From positions 1-64,000 of the forward strand of contig CACWHY010000010.1 of assembly GCA_902760805.1 (NCBI GenBank): a DNA stretch of 64,000 nucleotides. The letters are read 5' to 3'. Source of the DNA: Ruminococcus flavefaciens (lineage in GTDB: Bacteria > Bacillota > Clostridia > Oscillospirales > Ruminococcaceae). The notes beneath the pieces are model-generated. The model saw only the letters and a list, made by a program, of their open reading frames with translations. It was not told where the DNA came from and made no database searches. The translations under genes and the position numbers were made by a program. Within the stretch, counting starts at the first letter, position 1. Every line of letters starts with the position of its first letter. Of this stretch, positions 15,187 through 23,953 are shown one piece after another.

Positions 15187-18100
15187 ATGAAAAAAAGACG
15201 TTTTCTCTCCGGCTTGACCGCTCTTAGCGTTACGGCCGGAATGCTCAGCGTTATGCCGGCTATCACGTCGCAGACATACGCTGCTGAGATCGTTAAGAAC
15301 GACTTCGAGGCTTCCTACGACGGTTGGTTCTCTGACGGCGCTGAGATCTTAGCTGCTGACGGCGAAGGCTTCGGCGGCTCAAGAGCTATGACGCTCATCA
15401 ACAGAGATTCCGCAGATGACAGCGCTTCTTCCGCTAAGGGCTTCTACCTCTGGGGCGGAGTTGAATACGACTACAGCGTGAAGGTATCCGCTGAAACAGC
15501 CGAGCACTTCACCCTGTCTCTCACCTACGCCATTGACAACGACGGCACCGAGGAAGAGACTACGGTCATCCTGGACGATCAGTATGTTCCCGCAGGACAG
15601 TGGGGTACTCTGGGCGGCAAATTCAAGGCTCCTAAGAACGCCTATGAGTTCAAGATCAGCATCAAAACTGATTCAACTAATGATTTCGCATTCGACGACC
15701 TGCTGGTAACTGCTGACAAGGAAAAGCACACCGCAAATGCTGCTCCTGCCGGCAAGGGCCTCAAGGACGAGTTCGCAAACTACTTCCTCTGCGGAAACAT
15801 CCTCAACACAAACACTGTAGAGCAGTCCGCTATCACTGCTAACATCCTCAAGGACTGCAACGTTATCGAGTGTGAGAACGAGACAAAGCCCGATGCTACT
15901 ATCGTTCAGAACGGCTCCACCAACACAAATGTCAAGGTGCAGTTCGGCAAGGGCGCTGCTGCTATCCTGGACTTCTGTTCAAGGAACAACATCGGCTTCA
16001 GAGGCCATACAATGGTTTGGCACAGCCAGACACCCCCCTGGTTCTTCAGAGAGAACTTCAACAGCAACGGCAATTTCGTAAGCACTTCTGTAATGGATCA
16101 GCGTATGGAGAGCTACATCCACAATATGTTCGACCTCTACGCTAACCAGTATCCTTCAGTAAACCTTGTAGCATACGATGTCTGCAACGAGGTAATTTTC
16201 GACGGCACAGCCAGAAACGGCGGTGTAAGACCCACATCAGGCGACGGCCACTCTGACTGGGTAAATGTTTACGGCAACAACAGCTTCGTCGAGAAGGCCT
16301 TCACCTACGCAAGAAGGTACGCTCCCGATACCTGTAAGCTGTTCTACAACGACTACAACGAGTTCGCCTACGATAAGCAGAACTGCATCATCGACACTAT
16401 CATCAAGCCCCTCCACGATAAAGGACTTCTGGACGGTATGGGAATGCAGTCACACCTGGACTGCTCTGCTTCCAACGCATGGGGCGACACAAATTCCTAT
16501 CTGGCAGCAATGGATAAGTACCTGGCTCTGGGTATCGATGTTCAGGTAACTGAGCTGGATCTTTCAAGAGACGGCGGAAAATTCTCCGACGACCAGCAGG
16601 CAGCCAAGTACAAGGCTATCTTCCAGCACTGCGTAGATGTGAACTCCAGCGGAAAATTCCCCGGAAAGGTTACCCTCGTTCAGGTATGGGGACCCAATGA
16701 TAACAACTCATGGGTAGGCAAGGACAGAAACGGCAACCCCAACTATCCCCTCCTCTATGATGGAAACAATCAGCCTAAGTCGGCTTACAATGCTATCACC
16801 TCTATCATCCCCGATGATCAGTGGGGCGACGGATCCAATCCCTCACTGGAAGTCAAGCAAATCGAGCCCGATGAGAACGGCTACTACTTCACACATTCCT
16901 TCGAGGGCACAGACCACGGCTGGGAGCCCAGAGGCGGCACTTCCCTCATGACAAGCGGCAGAACTGCTCTCGACGGCAAGGAGGCTCTCCTGGTTTCCGA
17001 GAGAACAGGTTCTTGGAACGGTGCTGCTTACGCTATCAGCCCTAATCCCTTCACTCCAGGCGAGGAGTTCAGCTTCTCCGCAAATGCTATGGCATTCGAC
17101 GGCGCTGACACAACTGATTTCAAGTTCACTCTTGAGTATACAGGTTCCGACGGCGAGCCTCACTACAGCGAGATCGCACACGGTACTGCTCCTAAGGGCG
17201 AGTGGGTACAGCTGGCTAACACCAACTACAAGATCCCTGAGGACGCTAAGAACATGAAGATCTACGTTGAGACATCTGACGACTCAACAGAGAACTTCTA
17301 CATCGATCAGGTCTCCGCTGCTGTTGCCGGCACAGATATCCCCGGCGCAGGACAGCCCAAGATCAGAACTATGATCCCCGGCGACATCGACGGCGATGAG
17401 AGAGTTACTGTATTCGACGTTATCGCAGGCCGTGACGGTCTGATCAACGGCTTCTCAGACAACATCGCTGCTAAGGCTGCTGACGCAGACCAGAGCGGCA
17501 AGTATCAGATCAACGACCTGGTACTCATCCAGGAGTTCGTTCTCCGCAAGATCACTGAGTTCCCCATTGCTGAGCCCGAGTATCCCGTTATCGACGAGCC
17601 CGCTATGAAGTCACTCTTCAGCGGCATCACTCCCGCATCAAGCTGGAAGAAGGACGGCGAGAACAACCCCATGACTACTCAGCGTTTCGGCGCTGATCCC
17701 GGCTGGATGGTTTACGACGGAAGACTTTACATCTACACAACTGACGACCAGTATGAGTATTACAACGACGGAAGACTGAAGATCAACACATACAACTCCG
17801 GAACTATCAACTGCGTTTCTACAGCAGATATGGTAAACTGGACAGACCACGGCGCACTTCCTATCGCCGGCGGAAACGGCAGAACTAAGAACGGCTGCGC
17901 TAAGTGGGCATACGCTGCATGGGCACCCGATGCCTGCTGGAAGATGATCAACGGCAAGCCTAAGTTCTTCCTCTACTTCGCAAACAGCGCAGGCGGTATC
18001 GGCGTTGTTACAGCCGACAGCCCCACAGGTCCCTGGTCCGATCCTCTGGGCCACGCACTCCTCACAGGACAGTCACCCAACTGCTCAGACGTTGAGTGGA

Positions 18101-19086
18101 TGTTCGACCCCGGCGTTTACTACGATGAGACCTCTGACGAAGCATACCTCTTCTTCGGCGGCGGCAGAAAGAGCAACATCCCTGCTGATTCTCCCGGAAC
18201 AGGAAGAGTCGTTAAGCTGGGCAAGGATATGACTTCACTGGCAGGCAACCCCGTTAAGATGGATATCCCCTACCTCTTCGAGGATTCCAGCGTTATCAAG
18301 ATCGGCGACACATGGTACTACTCCTACTGCTCCAACTGGAACGTTCCCGGCGGTACCAATATCAACGGCGTTAGCTTCGGAAATGCAGACATCCTCTACA
18401 TGACCTCCAAGGATCCCCTCTCATGGAGCAAGAACAACCTTGCAGGCAACGTTTTCAAGAACACAGGATCACAGAGAATAGATGCTGGCGGTAACAACCA
18501 CCACTCTATCATATATTTCAAGGACAAATACTACGTTGCATACCACTCACGTCAGCAGGCTATGCGTGAGTTCAGTGAGAAAGGCCTTGTAGCTTACACT
18601 CTCAACAACGACGGCTCTGTTAAGGAAACAAATAAGAGCGACGGTAACTACCGTTCAACTCAGATCAATGAGTGCTCATTCTCAAACGGAAAGCTCAGCT
18701 GCTCCGGCGATATGAAGGGCTGCTCACAGATCGAGGCTCTCGATCCCTTTACAAAGGTACAGGCTGAGACAATGTCCAATCAGTCCAAGGGCGTTGAGGT
18801 AAACGGCCTCTATGACACAACAGTTACCGGTAAGAAGGGCGACTGGATCAAGGTATCCGGTGCTGACCTGAAGGACGGTATCAAGGCTATCACAGTCAAG
18901 GGCTCCGGCGGCGCAGTTAAGTTCTGCACAGGCTCTCCCACAGGAACAGTTCTGGGTTACGCTGACCTGGGCAGCTCCGGACAGGAAGTGACCTTCGCAG
19001 CAACAGGCTCCGCATCTGGAAGCAAGGACATCTACATCGTATTCGGAAGCGACAACATCTCACTTGACTACTGGCAGTTCTCATGA
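15187..19086 (+). CDS. Secreted cellulosomal xylanase: CBM-GH10-CBM-dockerin-GH43-CBM6
   Basis: The 1,299-residue enzyme starts with a signal peptide (MKKRRFLSGLTALSVTAGML...). A CBM22/CBM4-9-type module follows (about 32-180), then a GH10 catalytic domain (about 195-545) with acid/base E335 in YDVCNEVIFD and nucleophile E456 in VQVTELDL. A second similar CBM (about 560-715), an internal dockerin (about 732-795, loops DIDGDERVTVFD and DADQSGKYQIND), a GH43 domain (about 806-1150, starting FGADPGWMVYDGRLYIY) and a C-terminal CBM6 (about 1175-1299) complete it. GH10 cuts the xylan backbone; GH43 probably removes arabinose or trims xylo-oligosaccharides. The dockerin would plug it into a cellulosome scaffold. 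The gene is monocistronic with its own promoter and terminator. A dockerin in the middle of two catalytic modules is known from Ruminococcus cellulosomes. Confidence 0.93.
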   Translation: MKKRRFLSGLTALSVTAGMLSVMPAITSQTYAAEIVKNDFEASYDGWFSDGAEILAADGEGFGGSRAMTLINRDSADDSASSAKGFYLWGGVEYDYSVKVSAETAEHFTLSLTYAIDNDGTEEETTVILDDQYVPAGQWGTLGGKFKAPKNAYEFKISIKTDSTNDFAFDDLLVTADKEKHTANAAPAGKGLKDEFANYFLCGNILNTNTVEQSAITANILKDCNVIECENETKPDATIVQNGSTNTNVKVQFGKGAAAILDFCSRNNIGFRGHTMVWHSQTPPWFFRENFNSNGNFVSTSVMDQRMESYIHNMFDLYANQYPSVNLVAYDVCNEVIFDGTARNGGVRPTSGDGHSDWVNVYGNNSFVEKAFTYARRYAPDTCKLFYNDYNEFAYDKQNCIIDTIIKPLHDKGLLDGMGMQSHLDCSASNAWGDTNSYLAAMDKYLALGIDVQVTELDLSRDGGKFSDDQQAAKYKAIFQHCVDVNSSGKFPGKVTLVQVWGPNDNNSWVGKDRNGNPNYPLLYDGNNQPKSAYNAITSIIPDDQWGDGSNPSLEVKQIEPDENGYYFTHSFEGTDHGWEPRGGTSLMTSGRTALDGKEALLVSERTGSWNGAAYAISPNPFTPGEEFSFSANAMAFDGADTTDFKFTLEYTGSDGEPHYSEIAHGTAPKGEWVQLANTNYKIPEDAKNMKIYVETSDDSTENFYIDQVSAAVAGTDIPGAGQPKIRTMIPGDIDGDERVTVFDVIAGRDGLINGFSDNIAAKAADADQSGKYQINDLVLIQEFVLRKITEFPIAEPEYPVIDEPAMKSLFSGITPASSWKKDGENNPMTTQRFGADPGWMVYDGRLYIYTTDDQYEYYNDGRLKINTYNSGTINCVSTADMVNWTDHGALPIAGGNGRTKNGCAKWAYAAWAPDACWKMINGKPKFFLYFANSAGGIGVVTADSPTGPWSDPLGHALLTGQSPNCSDVEWMFDPGVYYDETSDEAYLFFGGGRKSNIPADSPGTGRVVKLGKDMTSLAGNPVKMDIPYLFEDSSVIKIGDTWYYSYCSNWNVPGGTNINGVSFGNADILYMTSKDPLSWSKNNLAGNVFKNTGSQRIDAGGNNHHSIIYFKDKYYVAYHSRQQAMREFSEKGLVAYTLNNDGSVKETNKSDGNYRSTQINECSFSNGKLSCSGDMKGCSQIEALDPFTKVQAETMSNQSKGVEVNGLYDTTVTGKKGDWIKVSGADLKDGIKAITVKGSGGAVKFCTGSPTGTVLGYADLGSSGQEVTFAATGSASGSKDIYIVFGSDNISLDYWQFS

Positions 19087-19175
19087 TCTAATGCAATCAT
19101 CTGCGGTCTCTTTTCTGCACATTTAGGGGCCGCAGACGATATAAAGAAATTTGTTGTAAGGGACAAATCAGAAAA

Positions 19176-19207
19176 CCGCTCTGGCGAAAGTCAGAGCGGT
19201 CATTCTT
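19176..19207. terminator. Terminators between convergent xylanase and esterase genes
   Basis: CCGCTCTG (19176-19183) pairs with CAGAGCGG (19192-19199) around an 8-base loop, followed by TCATTCTTT. A second stem, TCTGCGG (19100-19106) with CCGCAGA (19130-19136), lies nearer the xylanase stop. Confidence 0.7.
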
Positions 19208-19234
19208 TGTCCTGATATTTTGCAAAGGCCTATG

Positions 19235-20677
19235 TCACTTGAGGCGTGAGTTCAGATCCTCAGAGGTAATGGGCAGCTCATCCTCTTTGACCATATCAGC
19301 GTCGATCATCATGATCGCAAGAGCATCCATGCCGGTGATGCCGCTGTCGCCGGTGTCCACAACGTCTGCGGCACGCCTGCCATACTCGCTGAGGCCGTAC
19401 TTTTTCTCCAGCGCAACGTGCTGAAGAATGGCAACAGCATCGTTAAGGTCTACGTCCTGATCCTCATTTGCGTCGCCCCACAAAACATCGTAGGCCGGCT
19501 CCTCTGAAGTTGGCTCGGTGGTGGGCTCAACGGGAGACTCAGTAGTGGGCTGTTGGGGTGAGTCAGCGGTGTACACTCTCTCGTACATGGTCTCAGCCCA
19601 GAGCTTTCTCATGGCGTCCTGACCCTCGCTTGTGGGGTGGACTCCGTCCTGCTCGCTGAGATACTCAGGGTGCTCGGTGAAGAAGGCCTCCAGGTCAGGG
19701 CCCTGCACCAGCTTATCGCCGTATTCCTCCCAGAGCTGCTCCACCTTTGCGTTGTAAAGGGGAACGTTCGGGCCAACGTCCTTGTTGGTGGAGCCGGGGA
19801 TCTTGCCCAGAACAGGCACCTTTCCCGCTGCAAGGATAGCGTCGATCATGTACTTGGTGTTCTGATAGTAGGTCTCGGTGTTGCCGGGATTTCCCCAGCA
19901 GTCATTGGTGCCGTAGGCGATGCTGACGTACTTGGCCGGAGAAAAGCTGAGCCAGCGGTCGATGTTCTCCTTGCCGTCGGTGGATGTGATACCGCCGATG
20001 CCGCCGTTCTCCTGCACAGGGAAATACCTGCTGTCGATCTCATTGACGTGGGTGGCAAAGCCCGTGCCGTAGCAGTTGTTCATGCTCATAGCTGTGATAG
20101 AGTCGCCGAAGAAGATCCAGCTGTCGGAAACTCCCTCAGAAACATTGTGTATGTCGAAATTCACGCTTGCCTGGCTGCCCTCCTTGCCGTCTGCCTTGGA
20201 AACGTTCAGCCGGATCCAGTTGTAGCCCTCAAAGTCCACCAGGTGCTGGCGTGAGCCGTAGGTGGAGCCCTCAACGGTGTCAACTACCACCCAGCCGTCC
20301 TCGGGATAGGTGCCGCCGGGAGCCGCATTCACCTCAATGGTGTAGTCAGAGGGCTCCATGTTGGCGTTTGCGTAAGCTCCCAGCTTGTCGTAGGAGCTGG
20401 TGTTGTACCAAACGGCGATGACCTGCTTGCGTTCTGCCTCGGGAACTGCCGACAGGTCGTAGGCCAGATAGTCCGGTGCCTTCAAAAAGGCAAAGGAGAA
20501 ATAGTGCTCGTCGTTTGCAGAAACAGCCGTTGCAGGGTTGTCTCCGGAATAAGCCGGACAGTTCCTGCTGATCACGGGATTAGGCGTGATCGCTGCCAGG
20601 GAAGTGCAGGGCGTTACAGAGGCCGCTGCAAGAACGGCTGCCGCTGCGGAAACAATGATCTTCTTGTGATTTTTCAT
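19235..20677 (-). CDS. Secreted SGNH-family carbohydrate esterase with dockerin
   Basis: The 480-residue protein has a signal peptide (MKNHKKIIVSAAAAVLAAAS) and an N-terminal beta-rich domain (about 30-180). An SGNH hydrolase domain (about 185-375) follows, with catalytic Ser193 in FFGDSIT, block II GGIGG, the AYGTNDCW block and D344/H347 in DGVHP. A Thr/Pro/Glu linker (TTESPVEPTTEPTSEE) and a dockerin (about 405-475; loop DANEDQDVDLND) complete it. It most likely removes acetyl groups from hemicellulose, as CE2/CE3-like enzymes do, extracellularly and attached to a scaffoldin. The dockerin is nearly the same type as that of the GH2 protein at 39821, unlike those of the xylanase or GH26 enzyme. 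It is a single gene convergent with the xylanase. Confidence 0.88.
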   Translation of the reverse strand: MKNHKKIIVSAAAAVLAAASVTPCTSLAAITPNPVISRNCPAYSGDNPATAVSANDEHYFSFAFLKAPDYLAYDLSAVPEAERKQVIAVWYNTSSYDKLGAYANANMEPSDYTIEVNAAPGGTYPEDGWVVVDTVEGSTYGSRQHLVDFEGYNWIRLNVSKADGKEGSQASVNFDIHNVSEGVSDSWIFFGDSITAMSMNNCYGTGFATHVNEIDSRYFPVQENGGIGGITSTDGKENIDRWLSFSPAKYVSIAYGTNDCWGNPGNTETYYQNTKYMIDAILAAGKVPVLGKIPGSTNKDVGPNVPLYNAKVEQLWEEYGDKLVQGPDLEAFFTEHPEYLSEQDGVHPTSEGQDAMRKLWAETMYERVYTADSPQQPTTESPVEPTTEPTSEEPAYDVLWGDANEDQDVDLNDAVAILQHVALEKKYGLSEYGRRAADVVDTGDSGITGMDALAIMMIDADMVKEDELPITSEDLNSRLK

Positions 20678-20732
20678 TCTCTCAACTCCGATTTTCCGAT
20701 GAATGGACGCCCCCGCAGGAGCGTCCGCATCA

Positions 20733-22061
20733 TCAATAATTTTCCTTCCTCACCTCAAAATAGCTCTGAGGGTGGAAGCATACAGGACATACCTCGGGTG
20801 CCTCTGTGCCAACAACTATGTGGCCGCAGTTACGGCACTCCCAGACCATGACTCCGCTCTTCTTGAAGACCTCCATGGCCTCAACATTCTTCAGCAGAGC
20901 ACGGTAGCGCTCCTCATGGTGCTTCTCAATGGCGCCTACTCCACGGAACTGAGCGGCAAGCTCCGGGAAGCCTTCCTCCTCGGCCTCTCTCGCCATGCGC
21001 TCATACATATCGGTCCACTCGTGGTTTTCGCCCTCGGCAGCGCTGAGCAGGTTAGCTGCTGTGTCGCCTATGCCGCCAAGTGCCTTGAACCAGAGCTTTG
21101 CGTGCTCCTTCTCGTTTTCAGCAGTCTGGAGGAACAATGCTGCGATCTGCTCGTAGCCGTTCTTCTTGGCAACTGATGCGAAGTAGGTGTACTTGTTTCT
21201 CGCCTGTGACTCACCTGCAAAGGCCTCCATCAGGTTTTTCTCAGTTTTGGTGCCGGCGTACTTATTGCCGGACTGAGCCTTGGGAGCCTCAGCGATCTTC
21301 TCGAACTGGTCAGCGCCCACTCCGCAGAGAGGACATTCAAAGTCAGCCGGAAGCTCATCGCCGATGTACTCATATCCGCAGACGGTGCATCTCCAGATAG
21401 TATGGCCGTCGTCGGTCTTGCCAACGGGGACAGCCTCCTCCTTGACCACCTTCTCGAAATCAGAAGCGGGGTGCTTGCAGATCGGACAGATGAAGTCCTC
21501 CGGCAGCTCCTCGCCAACATACTCATAGCCGCAGATCACGCATCTCCAGATAGTCTGGCCGTCGCTGGTCTTGCCAACAGCCTCAGGCCTCGGCTTGATA
21601 TTGCTCTGGTAGAACTCATATGTTGCTGAGGGAGCGTCACTGAGCACCTCCATTCCGGTAACGTCTGCGATGAACATGGTGTGGCTGCCAAGGTCAACTG
21701 ACTGGATCACCTTTCCTGAGATCACAGCGTTGGTGCCCTTAGTCACGGCCAGAAGCCCGTTGTCTAGGCGCTTTGTGTCGGTGAAATCCGCAAACTTGTC
21801 TGCGTCCCTGCCCGACTGGAAGCCGAAGCGCTTGAAGAGTGCAAAGTCCGCCTGCTCACTGATCACCGACGCAGAGAATATCCCTGAGGAGAGGATCATG
21901 TCGTGAGTGAGATTAGCCTTATTCACGCATAGACTGACTCTGTTAGGCTCAGAAGTGACCTGTGCCAGAGTGTTGGTGATACAGCCGTTATCCCTGCCGT
22001 TTTCGGCGGATGTTACGACGAATAGTCCGTATGAGATCTTATACATTGCTTTCTTGTCCAT
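20733..22061 (-). CDS. Flavin reductase-rubredoxin-rubredoxin-rubrerythrin fusion
   Basis: This 442-residue cytoplasmic protein joins four units. A flavin reductase-like FMN domain comes first (about 1-160: [26 protein letters not shown]). Two rubredoxins follow (about 168-205 with [10 protein letters not shown]...[11 protein letters not shown]; about 217-253 with [10 protein letters not shown]...[11 protein letters not shown]). A rubrerythrin di-iron domain (about 265-400, with [12 protein letters not shown] and EKEHAKLW) ends in its own rubredoxin-like site (CRNCGHIV...CPVCFHP). It should pass electrons from reduced flavin through rubredoxin iron to the di-iron centre to reduce peroxide, protecting an obligate anaerobe. 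High-molecular-weight rubredoxin (flavin reductase + rubredoxin) and rubrerythrin are usually separate proteins. GGAGG precedes ATG 22061, and a consensus promoter lies upstream. Confidence 0.92.
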   Translation of the reverse strand: MDKKAMYKISYGLFVVTSAENGRDNGCITNTLAQVTSEPNRVSLCVNKANLTHDMILSSGIFSASVISEQADFALFKRFGFQSGRDADKFADFTDTKRLDNGLLAVTKGTNAVISGKVIQSVDLGSHTMFIADVTGMEVLSDAPSATYEFYQSNIKPRPEAVGKTSDGQTIWRCVICGYEYVGEELPEDFICPICKHPASDFEKVVKEEAVPVGKTDDGHTIWRCTVCGYEYIGDELPADFECPLCGVGADQFEKIAEAPKAQSGNKYAGTKTEKNLMEAFAGESQARNKYTYFASVAKKNGYEQIAALFLQTAENEKEHAKLWFKALGGIGDTAANLLSAAEGENHEWTDMYERMAREAEEEGFPELAAQFRGVGAIEKHHEERYRALLKNVEAMEVFKKSGVMVWECRNCGHIVVGTEAPEVCPVCFHPQSYFEVRKENY

Positions 22062-22094
22062 AATGGCGGACCTCCTTTTTCATGGTATACAATA

Positions 22095-22123
22095 ATATTA
22101 ACAGATACTGGCATGGCTGTCAA
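22095..22123 (-). promoter_or_regulatory. Promoter of the rubrerythrin fusion gene
   Basis: On the minus strand TTGACA (22123-22118), a 17-base spacer and TAATAT (22100-22095). The AT-rich stretch over the -10 (AATAATATT) could hold a PerR-type site, but the match is weak. Confidence 0.75.
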
Positions 22124-22188
22124 TAGCTTTTTGTGAATTTTGCAAGTCTCTTAAACAAATTGCCCAACGGGCTCTTGTGCTGTTTTCA

Positions 22189-22217
22189 TTGCCTTTTTGG
22201 GAGAAGTGTGCTATAAT
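22189..22217 (+). promoter_or_regulatory. Promoter of the permease gene
   Basis: TTGCCT (22189-22194), a 17-base spacer and TATAAT (22212-22217) lie just upstream of GGAGG and ATG 22245. The leader is too short for a purine riboswitch. Confidence 0.75.
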
Positions 22218-22244
22218 GGAGAAAAACATCTTCGGGAGGTACTT

Positions 22245-23621
22245 ATGGATCTTATTTTTGACGTAAACGACAAACCCAAGGGCGGACAGCTGATCTTCTT
22301 CGCCTTGCAGCAGATGCTGGCGATCCTTGCCGCAACTATCGCTGTTCCCATGATCATCGGCAACGGCCTTACCCCTGCCGCAGCAATGCTTGGCGCCGGC
22401 GTGGGAACGATCGTGTACGTTCTCTTCACTAAGCGGAAAAGCCCTGTTTTCCTGGGATCCTCCTTCGCCTTCATCGGATCCATGCTGGCGGCCTTCGCCG
22501 GTGGAGTTTCCATGGAGCTGGGTATGCTGGGACTTCTCATCGGCGCTCTTGCAGCCGGTCTTGTATACGTTGTCATAGCGGCTCTGGTCAAGGCTGTGGG
22601 AGTTGAGTGGCTGAACAAGCTCATGCCGCCGGTAGTCATCGGCCCTACTGTGTCGATCATCGGTCTATCTCTTGCAGGAAATGCGATCGGCGACCTGACA
22701 AAAGGCAGTGTCCTCCGGGCAAACGCTGAGGGAGAGCTGATGCCTGTTGCCTCGCCCTATGCGGCAATGCTCTGCGGACTTGTAACTCTGGCGGTGGTCA
22801 TGATCTGCTCGGTTTACGGAAAGAAAATGGTGCGGCTGCTGCCCTTCGTCATCGGTATCATCGCCGGATATGCCTGTGCAGCCCTCCTGACTGTCATCGG
22901 AAATGCCGCCGACCTTGACAGCCTGAAGCTGATCGATCTCTCAGTTTTCCGAAGCTATATGTTCTCAGACGGCCTGTCGGTCAAGACCTTCTTCTCAGTG
23001 CCTGACCTGGTATTCGTAAGCGCTTTCAAGGGCACCGGAGAGCTCTCCGCCTCATACCTGCTGACCATACTTGTGGCCTATGTGCCGGTGGCGCTGGTTT
23101 GCTTTGCGGAGCACGTTGCCGACCACAAAAACCTCAGCTCAGTCATCGGACGTGACCTGCTGGAGGACCCCGGACTTCCCTCAACTCTCATGGGCGACGG
23201 AGTGGGCTCTATCGCAGGCGCCTTCTTCGGAGGCTGCCCCAATACCACCTACGGCGAGAGCGTAGGCTGTGTTGCGATCACAAGGAACGCCTCTGTGGTA
23301 ACGATCCTTGCCGCAGCCGTAGGCTGTGTGATCTTCTCATTCATCACGCCCTTCATCGCACTCATCGCCTCTATCCCCTCCTGCGTCATGGGCGGAGTTT
23401 GTATCGCTCTGTACGGATTTATCGCAGTTTCCGGCCTGAAAATGCTGAAGGCCGTGGATCTTGACGACAACCGCAACCTCTTCACGGCCTCGGTGATCCT
23501 CATTGCCGGTATCGGAGGACTGAGCATCAGCTTCGGCTCCGTAACTATCACCGAGATCGCAGCTGCCCTTATCCTGGGTATCCTGACGAACATCATGCTC
23601 TCCAAGAAAGCAAAAAACTGA
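22245..23621 (+). CDS. Uracil/xanthine permease (NCS2 family)
   Basis: The 458-residue protein is very hydrophobic with 12-14 predicted membrane segments and starts MDLIFDVNDKPKGGQLIFFALQQMLAILAATIAVP, the usual NCS2 opening. The substrate region carries AEHVADHKNLSSVIGRDLLEDPGL and the signature CPNTTYGESVGCVAITRNASV. Members import nucleobases with protons; similarity to UraA-type proteins favours uracil, but xanthine or guanine transport cannot be excluded. ATG 22245 follows CGGGAGGTACTT; an earlier in-frame ATG at 22197 lies upstream of the -10. It is monocistronic, ended by a strong terminator. Confidence 0.88.
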   Translation: MDLIFDVNDKPKGGQLIFFALQQMLAILAATIAVPMIIGNGLTPAAAMLGAGVGTIVYVLFTKRKSPVFLGSSFAFIGSMLAAFAGGVSMELGMLGLLIGALAAGLVYVVIAALVKAVGVEWLNKLMPPVVIGPTVSIIGLSLAGNAIGDLTKGSVLRANAEGELMPVASPYAAMLCGLVTLAVVMICSVYGKKMVRLLPFVIGIIAGYACAALLTVIGNAADLDSLKLIDLSVFRSYMFSDGLSVKTFFSVPDLVFVSAFKGTGELSASYLLTILVAYVPVALVCFAEHVADHKNLSSVIGRDLLEDPGLPSTLMGDGVGSIAGAFFGGCPNTTYGESVGCVAITRNASVVTILAAAVGCVIFSFITPFIALIASIPSCVMGGVCIALYGFIAVSGLKMLKAVDLDDNRNLFTASVILIAGIGGLSISFGSVTITEIAAALILGILTNIMLSKKAKN

Positions 23622-23638
23622 CCGGATAAAAAAGAACT

Positions 23639-23673
23639 CCCCCGAAGCACTAATGGCTTCGGGGGAATTTTTT
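23639..23673. terminator. Strong terminator between permease and RHS operon
   Basis: CCCCCGAAGC (23639-23648) and GCTTCGGGGG (23656-23665) form a perfect 10-bp stem followed by TTTTTTG. It can serve both convergent transcripts. Confidence 0.85.
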
Positions 23674-23677
23674 GTTT

Positions 23678-23953
23678 TTAGCGGAATATCATGCTGAATA
23701 TCAAGCGTATGATAAGAGGTATGCTTCCCGGGTCGATGAGCAGAGGCAGCAGGATCAGCAGCGGGTGGCTGAAGCCAAATGCTGCTGTTACTGCAACTGC
23801 GCCTGCTATGCCGCCGATAAGGGGCACCATTGACGGGATCTTCTCAGCTTTTTTCAGCCAGAGATACACGACCCTGTAGTTCATGGAGGTGAATAGCAGG
23901 AATGCACCGCCGGTCAGCAGATAGCCGAATACTTTATCAGCTATTTCTTCCAT
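23678..23953 (-). CDS. Small membrane protein after the RHS gene, candidate immunity protein
   Basis: The 91-residue protein has three hydrophobic segments (about 10-32, 42-62 and 63-90), with basic residues in the first loop (YLWLKKAEKIPSM) and at the end (IFSMIFR). It belongs to no family I recognise. Its ATG overlaps the stop of the RHS gene by one base (TAATG), giving obligatory co-translation, and it is the last gene of the operon. In polymorphic toxin systems the small gene directly after the toxin's variable 3' end encodes the immunity protein; membrane immunity proteins go with membrane-active or inner-membrane-delivered toxins. The role is inferred from position only. Confidence 0.65.
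   Translation of the reverse strand: MEEIADKVFGYLLTGGAFLLFTSMNYRVVYLWLKKAEKIPSMVPLIGGIAGAVAVTAAFGFSHPLLILLPLLIDPGSIPLIIRLIFSMIFR

Noticed and set aside
22080-22125. PerR box at the rubrerythrin fusion promoter
   Set aside because: The AT-rich palindromic stretch matches the PerR consensus only weakly, so I do not claim it.
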